DNA of 64,000 nt, taken from an uncultured Eubacteriales bacterium. GTDB taxonomy: Bacteria; Bacillota; Clostridia; Lachnospirales; Lachnospiraceae. Position numbers and translations under genes: made by a program. Every line of letters starts with the position of its first letter. Within the stretch, counting starts at the first letter, position 1. The stretch covers positions 1 to 64,000 of the forward strand of contig CASFID010000014.1 of assembly GCA_949294665.1 (NCBI GenBank). The letters are read 5' to 3'. Shown in pieces: positions 44,854-53,404 of the stretch. A model generated the notes under the pieces. It saw only the letters and a program-made list of their open reading frames with translations, was not told the origin of the DNA and made no database searches.

Positions 44854-46679
44854 CCCTGTTCGGAAATTTTCTCGGCAAGTTCGTTCAGATATACCCACCG
44901 CTCCGTCTTCTCGTTAAGAGCAGCCTGTATCTTCTCCTGCTCCTCCAGAAGTTCACGCAGTTTTACGGAATTTGTCGCATTGGCTGTGATCTGTCGTTCA
45001 ATAGAAGAAAGTTTCTCCTCCAGAGCAGCGATATCGTCGTCGATCGTCTCGTATTCCCGCTGCTCCCTGTATGTAAATTTCAGCTTCTCGGAGTGCTGTT
45101 TCCAGTCCCTGGAACTGCTTTTGTTTTTCCTGGCATCTGCTTCTGGATCTCTTCCGGCGGCCACGCCCGGCCTGTTTCCCCTGTCTGCAACTGCTCCGCC
45201 GCTGTTCTGTTCGCGCTGCTTTGCAGTCAGATAATCTGTATATCCGCCCTCATATTGTCTCGCATGTCCGTTCCCATCCAGTTCAAAGATCCGGTCCACT
45301 ACATTATCCAGAAAATATCTGTCGTGGGAAACCGTGATCACGATTCCGTTAAAGGAGTTCAGATAGTCCTCAAGTATCGTCAGTGTCGGAATATCCAGAT
45401 TATTGCCGGCCTCGTCAAACAGAAGTACATTGGCATTCTCTGCGAGGACGCCCAGCAGATACAGCCTGCGTTTTTCCCCGCCTGAAAGCTTTCCGATGGG
45501 TGCATACTGCATGTCCGGCGTAAAGAGGAATCTCTCCAGGAGCGCTGAAGCGCTGATCTTCCCGTCGGTCGTGGTGATATACTCTGCAATATCTTTCACA
45601 TAGTCGATCACCCGCTGGCTGTCATCCATATGCTGTTCTTCCTGTGCGAAATATCCGATCTTAATGGTCTCACCGATCTCGATATGTCCTGCATCCGGCT
45701 CGACAAGACCTGCGATCATCTTGATCAGCGTTGATTTTCCGCATCCGTTGGGGCCGATGATCCCCAGCCTCTGGTTTTTCAGGACAATATAGCTGAAGTC
45801 TTCCAGTATCTTCTTTTCCCCGTAGCTTTTGCTGATATGGTGAAGTTCGATCGTCTTCTTTCCCATCCTTGTCTCCACAGAGCCAAGTTCAACAGTCTGA
45901 TCCTGCACCGGTGCTTTTCCGTTTTTCAGCGCTTCCAGCCGTTCCAGTCTCGCCCGCTGTTTTGTGGATCGCGCGCGGCATCCCCGCTTCGCCCACTCAA
46001 GCTCCATGCGCAGCACGCTCTGCCGCTTCCGTTCTGAGGCCAGCTCCATCTCCTCCCTGGCTGCCTTAAGTTCGAGGAAGCCCGAATAATCCGCGTCATA
46101 TCCATACATCTTTCCGCGGCTGATCTCAAGGATCCGGCTGCACACTCTGTCGAGGAAATACCTGTCGTGGGTTACCATAAGGACTGTTCCCCTGTAGGAT
46201 CGCAGATACTCCTCAAGCCATGTGATCATCTCCCCGTCCAGATGGTTGGTCGGCTCGTCCAGCAGGAGAACGTCGAAATCCTCCGCCAGCGTTTTCGCCA
46301 GCACAACTCTTCTCTTCTGTCCGCCGGATAGATGTTCGATCTTCTGGTCAAATTGAGAAATCCCCAGCTCCATCAGATTGGACTCCACCTGCCAGTCCTC
46401 CCCGTCTCCTTTTGAGAACGCATAGGAACGGACGTCCGCTCCGTCCGGGAAAACCGGGTTCTGCGGCACATAGGCGATCTTAAGCCCGTTCTGCTTTATG
46501 ATCTGCCCCTCGTCCGGCACTTCCTCTCCGGCGATCATCCGAAGAAGAGTGGATTTTCCGGTTCCGTTGATACCCACGATCCCAATTTTGTCTCCCTGCT
46601 GGATGCCGAAAGACGCGTCATCATAGATGACCTTTTCTCCGTAGATCTTACTGATATGTTCTATATTGATGATATTCAT
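44850..46679 (-). CDS. ABC-F subfamily ATPase (Uup-like)
   Basis: This 609-residue soluble protein has two ABC ATPase domains and no membrane domain. ABC-F proteins act on the ribosome to relieve stalling or protect against antibiotics. Domain 1 has Walker A GINGTGKST (about 36-44), signature LSGGQ, and DEPTNHLD at 141-148. A basic interdomain linker (about 205-255) follows. Domain 2 has Walker A GPNGCGKST and LSGGEKRR, but its Walker B/D-loop reads DEAGNNLD (422-429) instead of DEPTNDLD. The C-terminal coiled coil (about 535-605) is Uup-like. The start region has its own promoter overlapped by a dyad. Confidence 0.9.
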   Translation of the reverse strand: MNIINIEHISKIYGEKVIYDDASFGIQQGDKIGIVGINGTGKSTLLRMIAGEEVPDEGQIIKQNGLKIAYVPQNPVFPDGADVRSYAFSKGDGEDWQVESNLMELGISQFDQKIEHLSGGQKRRVVLAKTLAEDFDVLLLDEPTNHLDGEMITWLEEYLRSYRGTVLMVTHDRYFLDRVCSRILEISRGKMYGYDADYSGFLELKAAREEMELASERKRQSVLRMELEWAKRGCRARSTKQRARLERLEALKNGKAPVQDQTVELGSVETRMGKKTIELHHISKSYGEKKILEDFSYIVLKNQRLGIIGPNGCGKSTLIKMIAGLVEPDAGHIEIGETIKIGYFAQEEQHMDDSQRVIDYVKDIAEYITTTDGKISASALLERFLFTPDMQYAPIGKLSGGEKRRLYLLGVLAENANVLLFDEAGNNLDIPTLTILEDYLNSFNGIVITVSHDRYFLDNVVDRIFELDGNGHARQYEGGYTDYLTAKQREQNSGGAVADRGNRPGVAAGRDPEADARKNKSSSRDWKQHSEKLKFTYREQREYETIDDDIAALEEKLSSIERQITANATNSVKLRELLEEQEKIQAALNEKTERWVYLNELAEKISEQG

Positions 46680-46695
46680 AAAAAACTCCTCACAG

Positions 46696-46741
46696 ACTCT
46701 GCATTTAGAACTATTGTGCAGAGTTTGCGGGGAGTTGTCAA
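46696..46741 (-). promoter_or_regulatory. Promoter of the ABC-F gene with overlapping dyad
   Basis: On the minus strand, consensus -35 TTGACA (46736-46741) and -10 CACAAT (46713-46718) are spaced by 17 bp. The dyad ACTCTGCA-N13-TGCAGAGT (46696-46703 and 46717-46724) overlaps the -10 box and the start of the leader. It could be an operator, or the first hairpin of an attenuator upstream of GTGAGGAG. Confidence 0.5.
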
Positions 46742-46773
46742 GTGCAATCAGCGATTCGCCTGTTGCCTGCAGA

Positions 46774-48009
46774 TCATTTATTCACCTGATGCCTGCGGAA
46801 GAACAGATATGCCAGTCCGGAAAATATTACAGCGCACAGACCGTTTACGATCATAGCCGCCGTCGGCAGAGTCATCCTTATATTCCCTATGCTGTATGCG
46901 ATATAGGAGGCAAAATGAAACTCCGATATTCTCTCCGGCAGCAGCGCCAGCAAGTGTACCCACAGGTATCCCCCTGAATTCGTTGACAGGAACAACGGAA
47001 CACAGAGATACAAAAATGCTGTCACGATCACCACATAAGGATTTTTAAACAGAGCTGACAGGAGTAATACAAGCCCTCCAAGTCCGAGTGTTATCACATA
47101 TCCCATCAGAAGGGCGAGAAGATATGCCTGACTCGTGGTGAGGGCATAACTGGACGGCATTCCCGAATAAAGAAGCTGTACGGGAAGATCCCAGCCGTCA
47201 GCTCCCACGAAAATGAGAAGTACCGCCGAGTACAGTAACACGATCCCCCAGTATAAGACGCCGGCATACACAAAGGATGCCGCCAGCTTTGCAAGAATGA
47301 GCCCGTGCTTTCCGTGTTTCATGCACAGAAGGAGCGAATCGCATTTCGACTGATACTCTCCTGCAAATACAGGCGCTATGCCCACACATACGATCATCAT
47401 GATGAAAAGCACCCACGGCAGATTACTGATCAGAATATCCCACACTTTATAATTGCCATATGTGTACTCGCCAACCTTATCATCCTGCTCATCCCACCAG
47501 TCTGCCTCTGAAAGAGTCACACTGCCTTGGTTCACATAGTAAGTAAGCCTCTCCTGTACCCGTTCTTTCCTTGCCTCATAAAAATCCTTTCCGAAATTTT
47601 TTTCAAATAACTGACGGTCGCTCACATTTCCCTGCCCTTCCTGCATATACGTTCCGCTGATCAGATTCAACAGCCCCCTGTTAGGCAGGTACCACGTCCG
47701 GTACATCTTCTCCGACAGATACTGAAGCTCAGGGTCATCGGAGGATGTGTCGGGATTCTCCGTATAATCGAGATATTCCTTCATAACAGCGGTCACTGTC
47801 TCCTGATCCAGAACAATTCGTTCTGTCCCTTTCAGAGCTTTCACGGCAGCCATGCCAGTCACCTGATTGCCTTTGCCGTCTGTCGTCTGGATCTGACGGA
47901 TACCCGACCATGTGCAGAATAACAGGAACAGGACACATCCGATCACTGCAAACTGGGTAAGCCTGCTCTGCCATATCCGCTTCCATTCATACCATATCAT
48001 TCTCTTCAT
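46774..48009 (-). CDS. ABC transporter permease (ABC-2-like)
   Basis: This 411-residue membrane protein has an N-terminal helix (about 18-38), a large extracytoplasmic loop (about 45-190) and five further membrane helices towards the C-terminus. This is the layout of ABC-2/bacteriocin-type export permeases. It ends the operon of sigma factor, membrane protein and ATPase genes, and its start overlaps the ATPase stop by 4 bp. The substrate is not identifiable; peptides, lipids or cell-wall-active compounds are usual for this type. Confidence 0.8.
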   Translation of the reverse strand: MKRMIWYEWKRIWQSRLTQFAVIGCVLFLLFCTWSGIRQIQTTDGKGNQVTGMAAVKALKGTERIVLDQETVTAVMKEYLDYTENPDTSSDDPELQYLSEKMYRTWYLPNRGLLNLISGTYMQEGQGNVSDRQLFEKNFGKDFYEARKERVQERLTYYVNQGSVTLSEADWWDEQDDKVGEYTYGNYKVWDILISNLPWVLFIMMIVCVGIAPVFAGEYQSKCDSLLLCMKHGKHGLILAKLAASFVYAGVLYWGIVLLYSAVLLIFVGADGWDLPVQLLYSGMPSSYALTTSQAYLLALLMGYVITLGLGGLVLLLSALFKNPYVVIVTAFLYLCVPLFLSTNSGGYLWVHLLALLPERISEFHFASYIAYSIGNIRMTLPTAAMIVNGLCAVIFSGLAYLFFRRHQVNK

Positions 48010-48935
48010 GACCGTTCCCCCCTTCTTCCTGCTCTCATACTCTTATCCGATATATTCCGGTTATCCAGGCTCTGTTCATCGGCAAAACATTTCAGGTACA
48101 GATCTTCCAGCGTAGGTTCCGTCTGTCCACAGTCTGCACACGGAGCAGACTGGCTGATCACCCTCGCTTCCACCACACTTCCAAGATTACGGGAATTTAC
48201 GATCGTGTGCCTGCTCTCGAAAGAGAGCCAGTCTCCTGCCGGCACACGGCAGGACCAGACCATTCCATCTACTTCCGCGATCAGTTCTTCCGCAGTTCCC
48301 TGCAGAAGAAATCTCCCTTTCTTCATGATGAGCACCTGATCTGAAATGTACTCGATATCCGACACGATATGGGTAGAGATAATAATGATCTTATCCTTCG
48401 CCATCTCTGCGATCACATTTCTGAAATAGGCTCTCTCTTTCGGGTCCAGCCCGGCAGTAGGTTCGTCCATGATCAGAATCTTCGGATCATTTAGAAGCGC
48501 CTGTGCAATGCCGAGCCTGCGCTTCATTCCCCCGGAGAAGGTGCGGATCTTCCGGTTCATGTCCTCTTTTAAATTGACCAGTTCCAACAGTTCCCCGCTC
48601 TTTCGCTTTGCCCTGCGAGGCGGGATCCCTTTGACCGACGCAATGTAAAGCATAAAGTCCTTTGCCGTAAATCCGGGGGTATAGCCGAATTCCTGGGGGA
48701 GATATCCGAGCATATCACGGAATTCAATCCCCATCTCCACATTATTTTTCCCGTCTACTTTCACCTCGCCTCTTGTCGGAGCAACGATCCCGCAGATCAT
48801 CTGCATAAGAGTCGTCTTTCCCGCTCCGTTCGCTCCCAGAAACCCGTAGATTCCTTCTCTGAGTTCGGCGTTCACATTGTCTACGGCGATTCTGTTCTTA
48901 AACTGTTTAGACAGCCGTTCCAGCGTTAATCTCAT
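48006..48935 (-). CDS. ABC transporter ATP-binding protein
   Basis: This 309-residue export-type ATPase has Walker A GANGAGKTT near residue 34, signature FSGGMKRRLGIAQAL, Walker B LIMDEPTAGLD and switch His in ISTHIVSD. After the core (about residue 220) a C-terminal domain carries CADCGQTEPTLEDLYL, a CPR/DrrA-type tail with a C-x-x-C pair. It pairs with the downstream permease. The gene start overlaps the upstream membrane-protein gene by 29 bp. Confidence 0.92.
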   Translation of the reverse strand: MRLTLERLSKQFKNRIAVDNVNAELREGIYGFLGANGAGKTTLMQMICGIVAPTRGEVKVDGKNNVEMGIEFRDMLGYLPQEFGYTPGFTAKDFMLYIASVKGIPPRRAKRKSGELLELVNLKEDMNRKIRTFSGGMKRRLGIAQALLNDPKILIMDEPTAGLDPKERAYFRNVIAEMAKDKIIIISTHIVSDIEYISDQVLIMKKGRFLLQGTAEELIAEVDGMVWSCRVPAGDWLSFESRHTIVNSRNLGSVVEARVISQSAPCADCGQTEPTLEDLYLKCFADEQSLDNRNISDKSMRAGRRGERS

Positions 48936-49680
48936 CTACATTCCCTCCTGACTGTTTTATCAAATCTCCCATCTGCCTCACCGTTCCTGACACAGCGATA
49001 ACTTCCGCAAGCGCCCATATCCAGATATACTGCGCACGGTAGATCTCTCCGCCCGTGTTTTCCATACCGAGCAGGACCCCGCTAATCAGCGCAGCCCATG
49101 CGCCGCAGAAAAACATTCCATTTTCTGTATCCCATCGTTTCAGGATTGCCATGCATCCGCCGCACATCATAAAATACGGTACCGTTCCATACAAAATAAT
49201 CTGCCAGATCTCCCCGCTGTCCGATACAGAAAACACTGCCGCCGCACTGATAAGGACCAGCAGGTCAGCTCCGCCAAATGCAGTCAGCCGGACAAGGAGA
49301 ACCTGCCGGAGCGGGTTTCTAACCGTCATCTGTAACTCCAAAAGTCCCGGCTGACAGAGATTCCACAGTTCACGGGCATTGATCAGACAGAGAAGCGGCA
49401 TCCCGACAGCGCCCAGAAGCAGAAGAGAACTATCTGGTTCCATTTCATTCTCCGTGACAAAATGGAGAAATAAAATCGTTGCCGCTGCCTTGAAAAGCCA
49501 TGTTCTCTTCCGGATAAACTTAAGCTGATCGAAAAAGAATCTCCCGGCAGACATCCTTATCCCTGTACTGTCGGTCTTTCGCTGTTCTGCCAGCAGAAGT
49601 GTTTCAGTTTTCCTCCTCCTCTTTTCGTCATATGGCGCGACTGTAAATTCTTCCAGATATTTCTTCAGTTTCCTGTCCAT
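48907..49680 (-). CDS. Unrecognised membrane protein between sigma factor and ABC genes
   Basis: I choose ATG 49678-49680 (MDRKLKKYLEEFTVAPYDEKR), preceded by GGAGAGGAG, giving 257 residues. A longer frame lacks a ribosome binding site. A cytoplasmic N-terminal part of about 60 charged residues is followed by about six hydrophobic helices. The position directly after the sigma factor, with a cytoplasmic head and membrane body, fits an anti-sigma factor or a second permease-like component. I see no zinc anti-sigma motif (H-x3-C-x2-C). Role unproven. Confidence 0.6.
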   Translation of the reverse strand: MDRKLKKYLEEFTVAPYDEKRRRKTETLLLAEQRKTDSTGIRMSAGRFFFDQLKFIRKRTWLFKAAATILFLHFVTENEMEPDSSLLLLGAVGMPLLCLINARELWNLCQPGLLELQMTVRNPLRQVLLVRLTAFGGADLLVLISAAAVFSVSDSGEIWQIILYGTVPYFMMCGGCMAILKRWDTENGMFFCGAWAALISGVLLGMENTGGEIYRAQYIWIWALAEVIAVSGTVRQMGDLIKQSGGNVDEINAGTAV

Positions 49681-49748
49681 AAAATGCTCCTCTCCTTTAT
49701 CTGTATTATGATTCAGCGTCAGTACAGCCTTACGAATAGAACAAAATA

Positions 49749-50324
49749 TCACCGCAGCTTCTCTCTGAGAATCTTCTCCGCCTGCTTGAGCCTGTACCGG
49801 ACAGTGGATACCGGCATCTCCATGACAGCGGCGATATCTTTCAGCCGCATTTCCTGATAATACCGTAAGATGATCATCTCCCGCTCTGCTGGTTCAAGAG
49901 TATCCAGCGCCTCTATGACCTGTATCCGGTCGATAAGCCTGTCGATCTCACCGCTCCCACACAAAGTAACGCTGTCCGGGCCGCCTGTACTTCCCGTGTT
50001 TTTGTACCGGAAACTTCTCTTTCCGCCCGGATACTTTTCCTGTATATCCACCGACGTTTCATATAACGTACTTGCCTTTTTTAAGTAATCTCTCACAGCA
50101 TTTCCGGCAATCACATAAAGATAATTCTTCATCTTCCCGTACTCGCGGTATCGTTCCATACTGCTTATAAACTTCAAAAAGACCTCCTGCGTAACATCCT
50201 CAGCCAGTGTCTTATTCTTCAGAAGCCGGTAACAGTATTTATAAATATCCTCGTAATTCCCGCAGATCAGATCCTCTATGAACCTCTCGTCATCAGGATC
50301 TTTCCGCTGTAATATATAAAGCAA
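49749..50324 (-). CDS. ECF-type RNA polymerase sigma factor
   Basis: This 191-residue sigma-70 family protein has region 2 (about 20-90, YCYRLLKNKTLAEDVTQEVFLKF) and region 4 (about 135-190, LEPAEREMIILRYYQEMRLKDIAAVM with VSTVRYRLKQAEKIL). Regions 1 and 3 are absent, as in extracytoplasmic-function factors. The start is TTG, 8 nt after AGGA. It probably drives its own operon, comprising the membrane protein and ABC exporter genes. Homologous sigma/ABC units respond to cell-envelope stress or antimicrobial peptides; that role is inferred here. Confidence 0.88.
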   Translation of the reverse strand: MLYILQRKDPDDERFIEDLICGNYEDIYKYCYRLLKNKTLAEDVTQEVFLKFISSMERYREYGKMKNYLYVIAGNAVRDYLKKASTLYETSVDIQEKYPGGKRSFRYKNTGSTGGPDSVTLCGSGEIDRLIDRIQVIEALDTLEPAEREMIILRYYQEMRLKDIAAVMEMPVSTVRYRLKQAEKILREKLR

Positions 50325-50677
50325 TTGTTATATCCTCTCAGTGTCTGCAACAGTTCTTCCATGTGTCATCTATTAAAGTATAACGATTCAGGTTGAAAAA
50401 AAAACAATCGTACCATAGATTCCAATACTCCCTTGTCCGCCTTCACTCTTTTGTAAGCCCTGTTCAGGCTATCTTTCTTCCATATCCGGTTGAACGAGCA
50501 TTTGTCCATGGATTAACCTGCACCTTTACGAAACGTGCCGCCGCCAGGCCCACAAAGAATAAAACCTGTAACACATCTTTCAAATATGCGTTACAGGTTT
50601 TATTCTGTGGAATTCTCTTATCTTAAGTTTTATACGCTTCTCATTCAGATATTCCAGATAGAAACACAGTATCCTTT
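50325..50677. other. Intergenic region with one strong terminator
   Basis: This 353-bp gap contains a terminator at 50556-50606 and an A-tract with CAACCT-like sequence upstream of the sigma factor, where an ECF-type promoter might sit. I could not identify -35 and -10 elements with confidence. No conserved ORF is visible. Confidence 0.4.
50556..50606 (-). terminator. Terminator of the flavodoxin/ferredoxin gene
   Basis: AGAATAAAACCTGTAAC (50556-50572) and GTTACAGGTTTTATTCT (50590-50606) form a perfect 17-bp stem with a 17-nt loop. It is T-rich on both sides and so may work in both directions. Confidence 0.9.
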
Positions 50678-51445
50678 TTATAAGAAAAGCTCATTGCTTT
50701 TCCTTTCTGAACATGCTTTTTTGATCGCCATTGCAGCTACAGAAACCATGGCGGAATTCACTTTACGAGCCGACTGCGGGCATATTGAAACACAACGCAT
50801 GCAGGAAATGCATGCTTTACTGTTCGTTTCCTTTGGGTTATCCTTACTAATCGCCTGTGCCGGACACTTTTCTGCACAAACGCCGCACTTGTTACACTTG
50901 TGATCTGCCTTTGGTACGAGGCCTGCGCCACCAGCTTTCTTGTAAGGATGATTTCCCGGGATTTTAAACGCAGACATATCTAATGGATCACTATTTATTT
51001 TTGCAAGAATTTTTCTCGCAAAATCTTGCAACTCGCTCTTATCTCTGTCATCTGGTCTGCCAGCAGCATATTGATGCATGATAGAATGCTCTGCAATGGC
51101 TGTGATCCCAGCGATTACCTCAAAACCGCTCTTTATCGCGATATCATTCAGTTCAACAAGCGTATCCTCATATGCACGATTACCATATACACAGACGACC
51201 ACGCACATGGCTCCATTGCCATGAATTTTTTTGAGCCGTTCGGCAGCCAACGCCGGTACACGTCCCCCGAAAGAAGGAACAGCAATTATGGTAATGCTGT
51301 CTTTATTCAGGGTGATTGTAGAAAAATCCGTTTTAGGGTCGGATAAGTCGATTTTTTCAACAGGTACGCCCCATTCCGCTGTAATGATATCCGTAACCTT
51401 TTGCGTCCCTCCAGTAGGACTGAAAACGATTTGCGCAACATGCAT
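50678..51445 (-). CDS. EFR1-family flavodoxin-ferredoxin protein
   Basis: This 255-residue redox protein has an N-terminal flavodoxin-like fold (FSPTGGTQKVTD at residues 8-19, FMN phosphate loop; SFGGRVPAL near 60). The C-terminal 2[4Fe-4S] ferredoxin domain is CNKCGVCAEKCP and CISCMRCVSICP. It probably passes electrons between ferredoxin and FMN, but the partner is unknown. I choose ATG 51443-51445 (MHVAQIVFSPTGG), 7 nt after AGGAGGG, over an ATG 22 codons upstream. It is divergent from the Rrf2 regulator and shares a promoter region with it. Confidence 0.9.
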   Translation of the reverse strand: MHVAQIVFSPTGGTQKVTDIITAEWGVPVEKIDLSDPKTDFSTITLNKDSITIIAVPSFGGRVPALAAERLKKIHGNGAMCVVVCVYGNRAYEDTLVELNDIAIKSGFEVIAGITAIAEHSIMHQYAAGRPDDRDKSELQDFARKILAKINSDPLDMSAFKIPGNHPYKKAGGAGLVPKADHKCNKCGVCAEKCPAQAISKDNPKETNSKACISCMRCVSICPQSARKVNSAMVSVAAMAIKKACSERKSNELFL

Positions 51446-51479
51446 AATAATCCCTCCTGTAATATTTAAATTTACACCA

Positions 51480-51539
51480 ATTATAATCTTCATAAAGTGT
51501 AATGTCAACATTTACAGCTTGGGAGGTTTGCTCTATAAT
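51480..51539. promoter_or_regulatory. Back-to-back promoters with central palindrome
   Basis: The minus strand has -35 TTGACA (51503-51508) and -10 TATAAT (51480-51485), 17-bp spacer. The plus strand has -35 TTTACA (51511-51516) and -10 TATAAT (51534-51539), 17-bp spacer. The two -35 boxes are 2 bp apart and lie in an imperfect palindrome, TGTAATGT-CA-ACATTTACA (51498-51516), a plausible binding site for the Rrf2 regulator encoded on the plus strand. Confidence 0.8.
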
Positions 51540-51571
51540 AAAATCGTATTTTATAAGGAGAATGAGACTCT

Positions 51572-52003
51572 ATGCATATCAGTACAAAATGTTCCGTGGC
51601 AATTCATTGCCTTCTTTTTATTAACGAGTACGGCGAAAAAACAAAAGTCACCAGTGAACTGCTATCTCTCTCAACAGGAATTAACGCTGTTACTATACGG
51701 ACTATCATGAGTGCTTTGAAGAGAGATGGCATTATATTGGTAAAATATGGGACAGGAGGGGCAACCTTAAATTGTCCGCCCAACGAAATAAGTCTATTCC
51801 GTGTGTGCAAAGCAATAGATCCTGATTTTTTGTCAAAATTGATAGGAGTGCATCCGGCCCCGTCTCCGGCATGTCCTATTGGCCAGAATATTTATGCCGT
51901 ACTTGATCGGTCTTACGATAAAATACGGAGTGATTTAAAGAAAAGTTTGGAGGAGATCACATTTGACCTGATTGTTTCAGATTATCATAATTGTACTGGA
52001 TAA
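51572..52003 (+). CDS. Rrf2-family transcriptional regulator
   Basis: This 143-residue winged-helix regulator (helix-turn-helix about 25-50) belongs to the Rrf2 family of iron-sulfur/cysteine sensors. Three cysteines are spread through the C-terminal half: residue 74 region (RVCKAID), PACPIGQ near 100 and HNCTG at the end. The tight C-x5-8-C-x5-C cluster of IscR is not obvious, so the sensing mode is uncertain. It is divergent from the flavodoxin/ferredoxin gene, which it very likely controls from the shared promoter. Confidence 0.85.
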   Translation: MHISTKCSVAIHCLLFINEYGEKTKVTSELLSLSTGINAVTIRTIMSALKRDGIILVKYGTGGATLNCPPNEISLFRVCKAIDPDFLSKLIGVHPAPSPACPIGQNIYAVLDRSYDKIRSDLKKSLEEITFDLIVSDYHNCTG

Positions 52004-52093
52004 TTATGATTCACATCGACTGTTACGGAATTTTTGCTTCCCACGCTTTTGGAAATTCCCCGGATATATGTCACCCGCACCGGTACTGATAAT

Positions 52094-52109
52094 CCGGGAT
52101 CATTCCCGG
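52094..52109. repeat. Perfect 6-bp stem after the MFS gene
   Basis: CCGGGA-TCAT-TCCCGG lies between the convergent Rrf2 and MFS genes. No T tract follows on either strand, so it is a weak terminator candidate. Confidence 0.35.
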
Positions 52110-52171
52110 TCTGTCATCTAAGATATGATTCGACAGATACTTCCCTGATATCCGATAATATCGAGATCCTT

Positions 52172-53404
52172 TCAGTTCCGTATCAGCAGCAGACCGCAGC
52201 ATATGACCGCAATCCCCGCGCCGATCATAATTCCCTGCACAGGGACTCTGTCCGCCACAGGCCCGAAGACGGCCATTCCAAGAGGCATGGCTCCATAATA
52301 CATGGAACTCAGGAGTCCGACGGTCCTTCCCTGCATATCTGCTCTGCTCATTCTCTGTACAGCCGCTGTTACCTGCGTCTGTACGACCGTCATCGCCACT
52401 CCGAATCCGATCATCAGAAAAAGATAGAGCAGGAAGTTTCCGGTCATCCCCATCCCAGCGCCAAGCACGCCGAACGACAGTAAGCCGCAATACAACATTT
52501 TCTTTCCTGCCAGACTGCCGCGTATACCCATGTAAATACCGCCCGCCAGCATCCCGGCAAATCCCGCTGCTTCCACTGCAGTCAGATACCAGTATGCCTC
52601 ACCATATACCCGGTTTACAAACAGTCCCGCCATGAATCCCGAGGGCACACACAGAAATGTAAATATTCCGTAAAAAATCATAAATCTGTTCAGTTTTTTA
52701 CAGGAAAGCACATACCTGAAGCCCTCTCCCGATTCCTGAAAGAGCAGTCTGCAGGATTCCCGGACGGCACTGCAAGGCGAACTATCTGGCGGACCGTGAT
52801 ACACTGATGCCGGCAGTTTCACGCATAACAGAATAAGTATCCCGAGCATGGCAGTGACAACGTCGATCATCAAAGTCGGGCGCAGGCTCCCCATCGTCAG
52901 GACTGCTCCTGCAGCAGCCGGAGCTGCGAACTGTACGGTTGACTGCATCGCTGCATTGATCCCGTTATAACGGATCAGGTCTTCTCCCGGTACAAGCTGC
53001 GGGATTACAGCATTGACTGCCGGCGTCTGTATTCCTGCGCTCACAGAACGCAGGAACGACATGACAAGCAGTGCTGCTAGAAGAGCCTGCTCCCGCCGGA
53101 ATATCCCCATAGTAGCCGCCATACAGAAAGTGATAAGTGCCGTCACCGCATCCGCGCCGATGATCAATTTCTTTCTGTCGTACCGGTCTGCAAACACACC
53201 GCCCATAAAAGAGACAAAAAACTGCGGCAGCCAGGAGCAGATATAAAACACTGCCACCCACCTGCCGGATGATGTCGTCCGCGTCGCGTGCCATATAACT
53301 GCCATTTGTACCACTGTGGAACCGAAAAGCGTAACGGACTGGCTGATAAGAAACAGGATCGTCTGTCTCTTCCATTCACAGCACCTGTTCTTCTTTGCTC
53401 TCAT
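52172..53404 (-). CDS. MFS transporter (drug-exporter-like)
   Basis: This 410-residue major facilitator protein has twelve predicted helices. The N-terminal half contains GGVFADRYDRKKL in the 2-3 loop (about residues 66-78), the family hallmark. It resembles macrolide/multidrug exporters of the MefA/enterobactin-exporter type. Its start overlaps the upstream AraC-GNAT gene by 4 bp, so a drug or toxic-metabolite export function under that regulator is plausible. Substrate unknown. Confidence 0.87.
   Translation of the reverse strand: MRAKKNRCCEWKRQTILFLISQSVTLFGSTVVQMAVIWHATRTTSSGRWVAVFYICSWLPQFFVSFMGGVFADRYDRKKLIIGADAVTALITFCMAATMGIFRREQALLAALLVMSFLRSVSAGIQTPAVNAVIPQLVPGEDLIRYNGINAAMQSTVQFAAPAAAGAVLTMGSLRPTLMIDVVTAMLGILILLCVKLPASVYHGPPDSSPCSAVRESCRLLFQESGEGFRYVLSCKKLNRFMIFYGIFTFLCVPSGFMAGLFVNRVYGEAYWYLTAVEAAGFAGMLAGGIYMGIRGSLAGKKMLYCGLLSFGVLGAGMGMTGNFLLYLFLMIGFGVAMTVVQTQVTAAVQRMSRADMQGRTVGLLSSMYYGAMPLGMAVFGPVADRVPVQGIMIGAGIAVICCGLLLIRN

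Noticed and set aside
50393-50626. 77-codon plus-strand frame after the sigma factor
   Set aside because: It runs straight through the 17-bp terminator stem and has no ribosome binding site or plausible composition.
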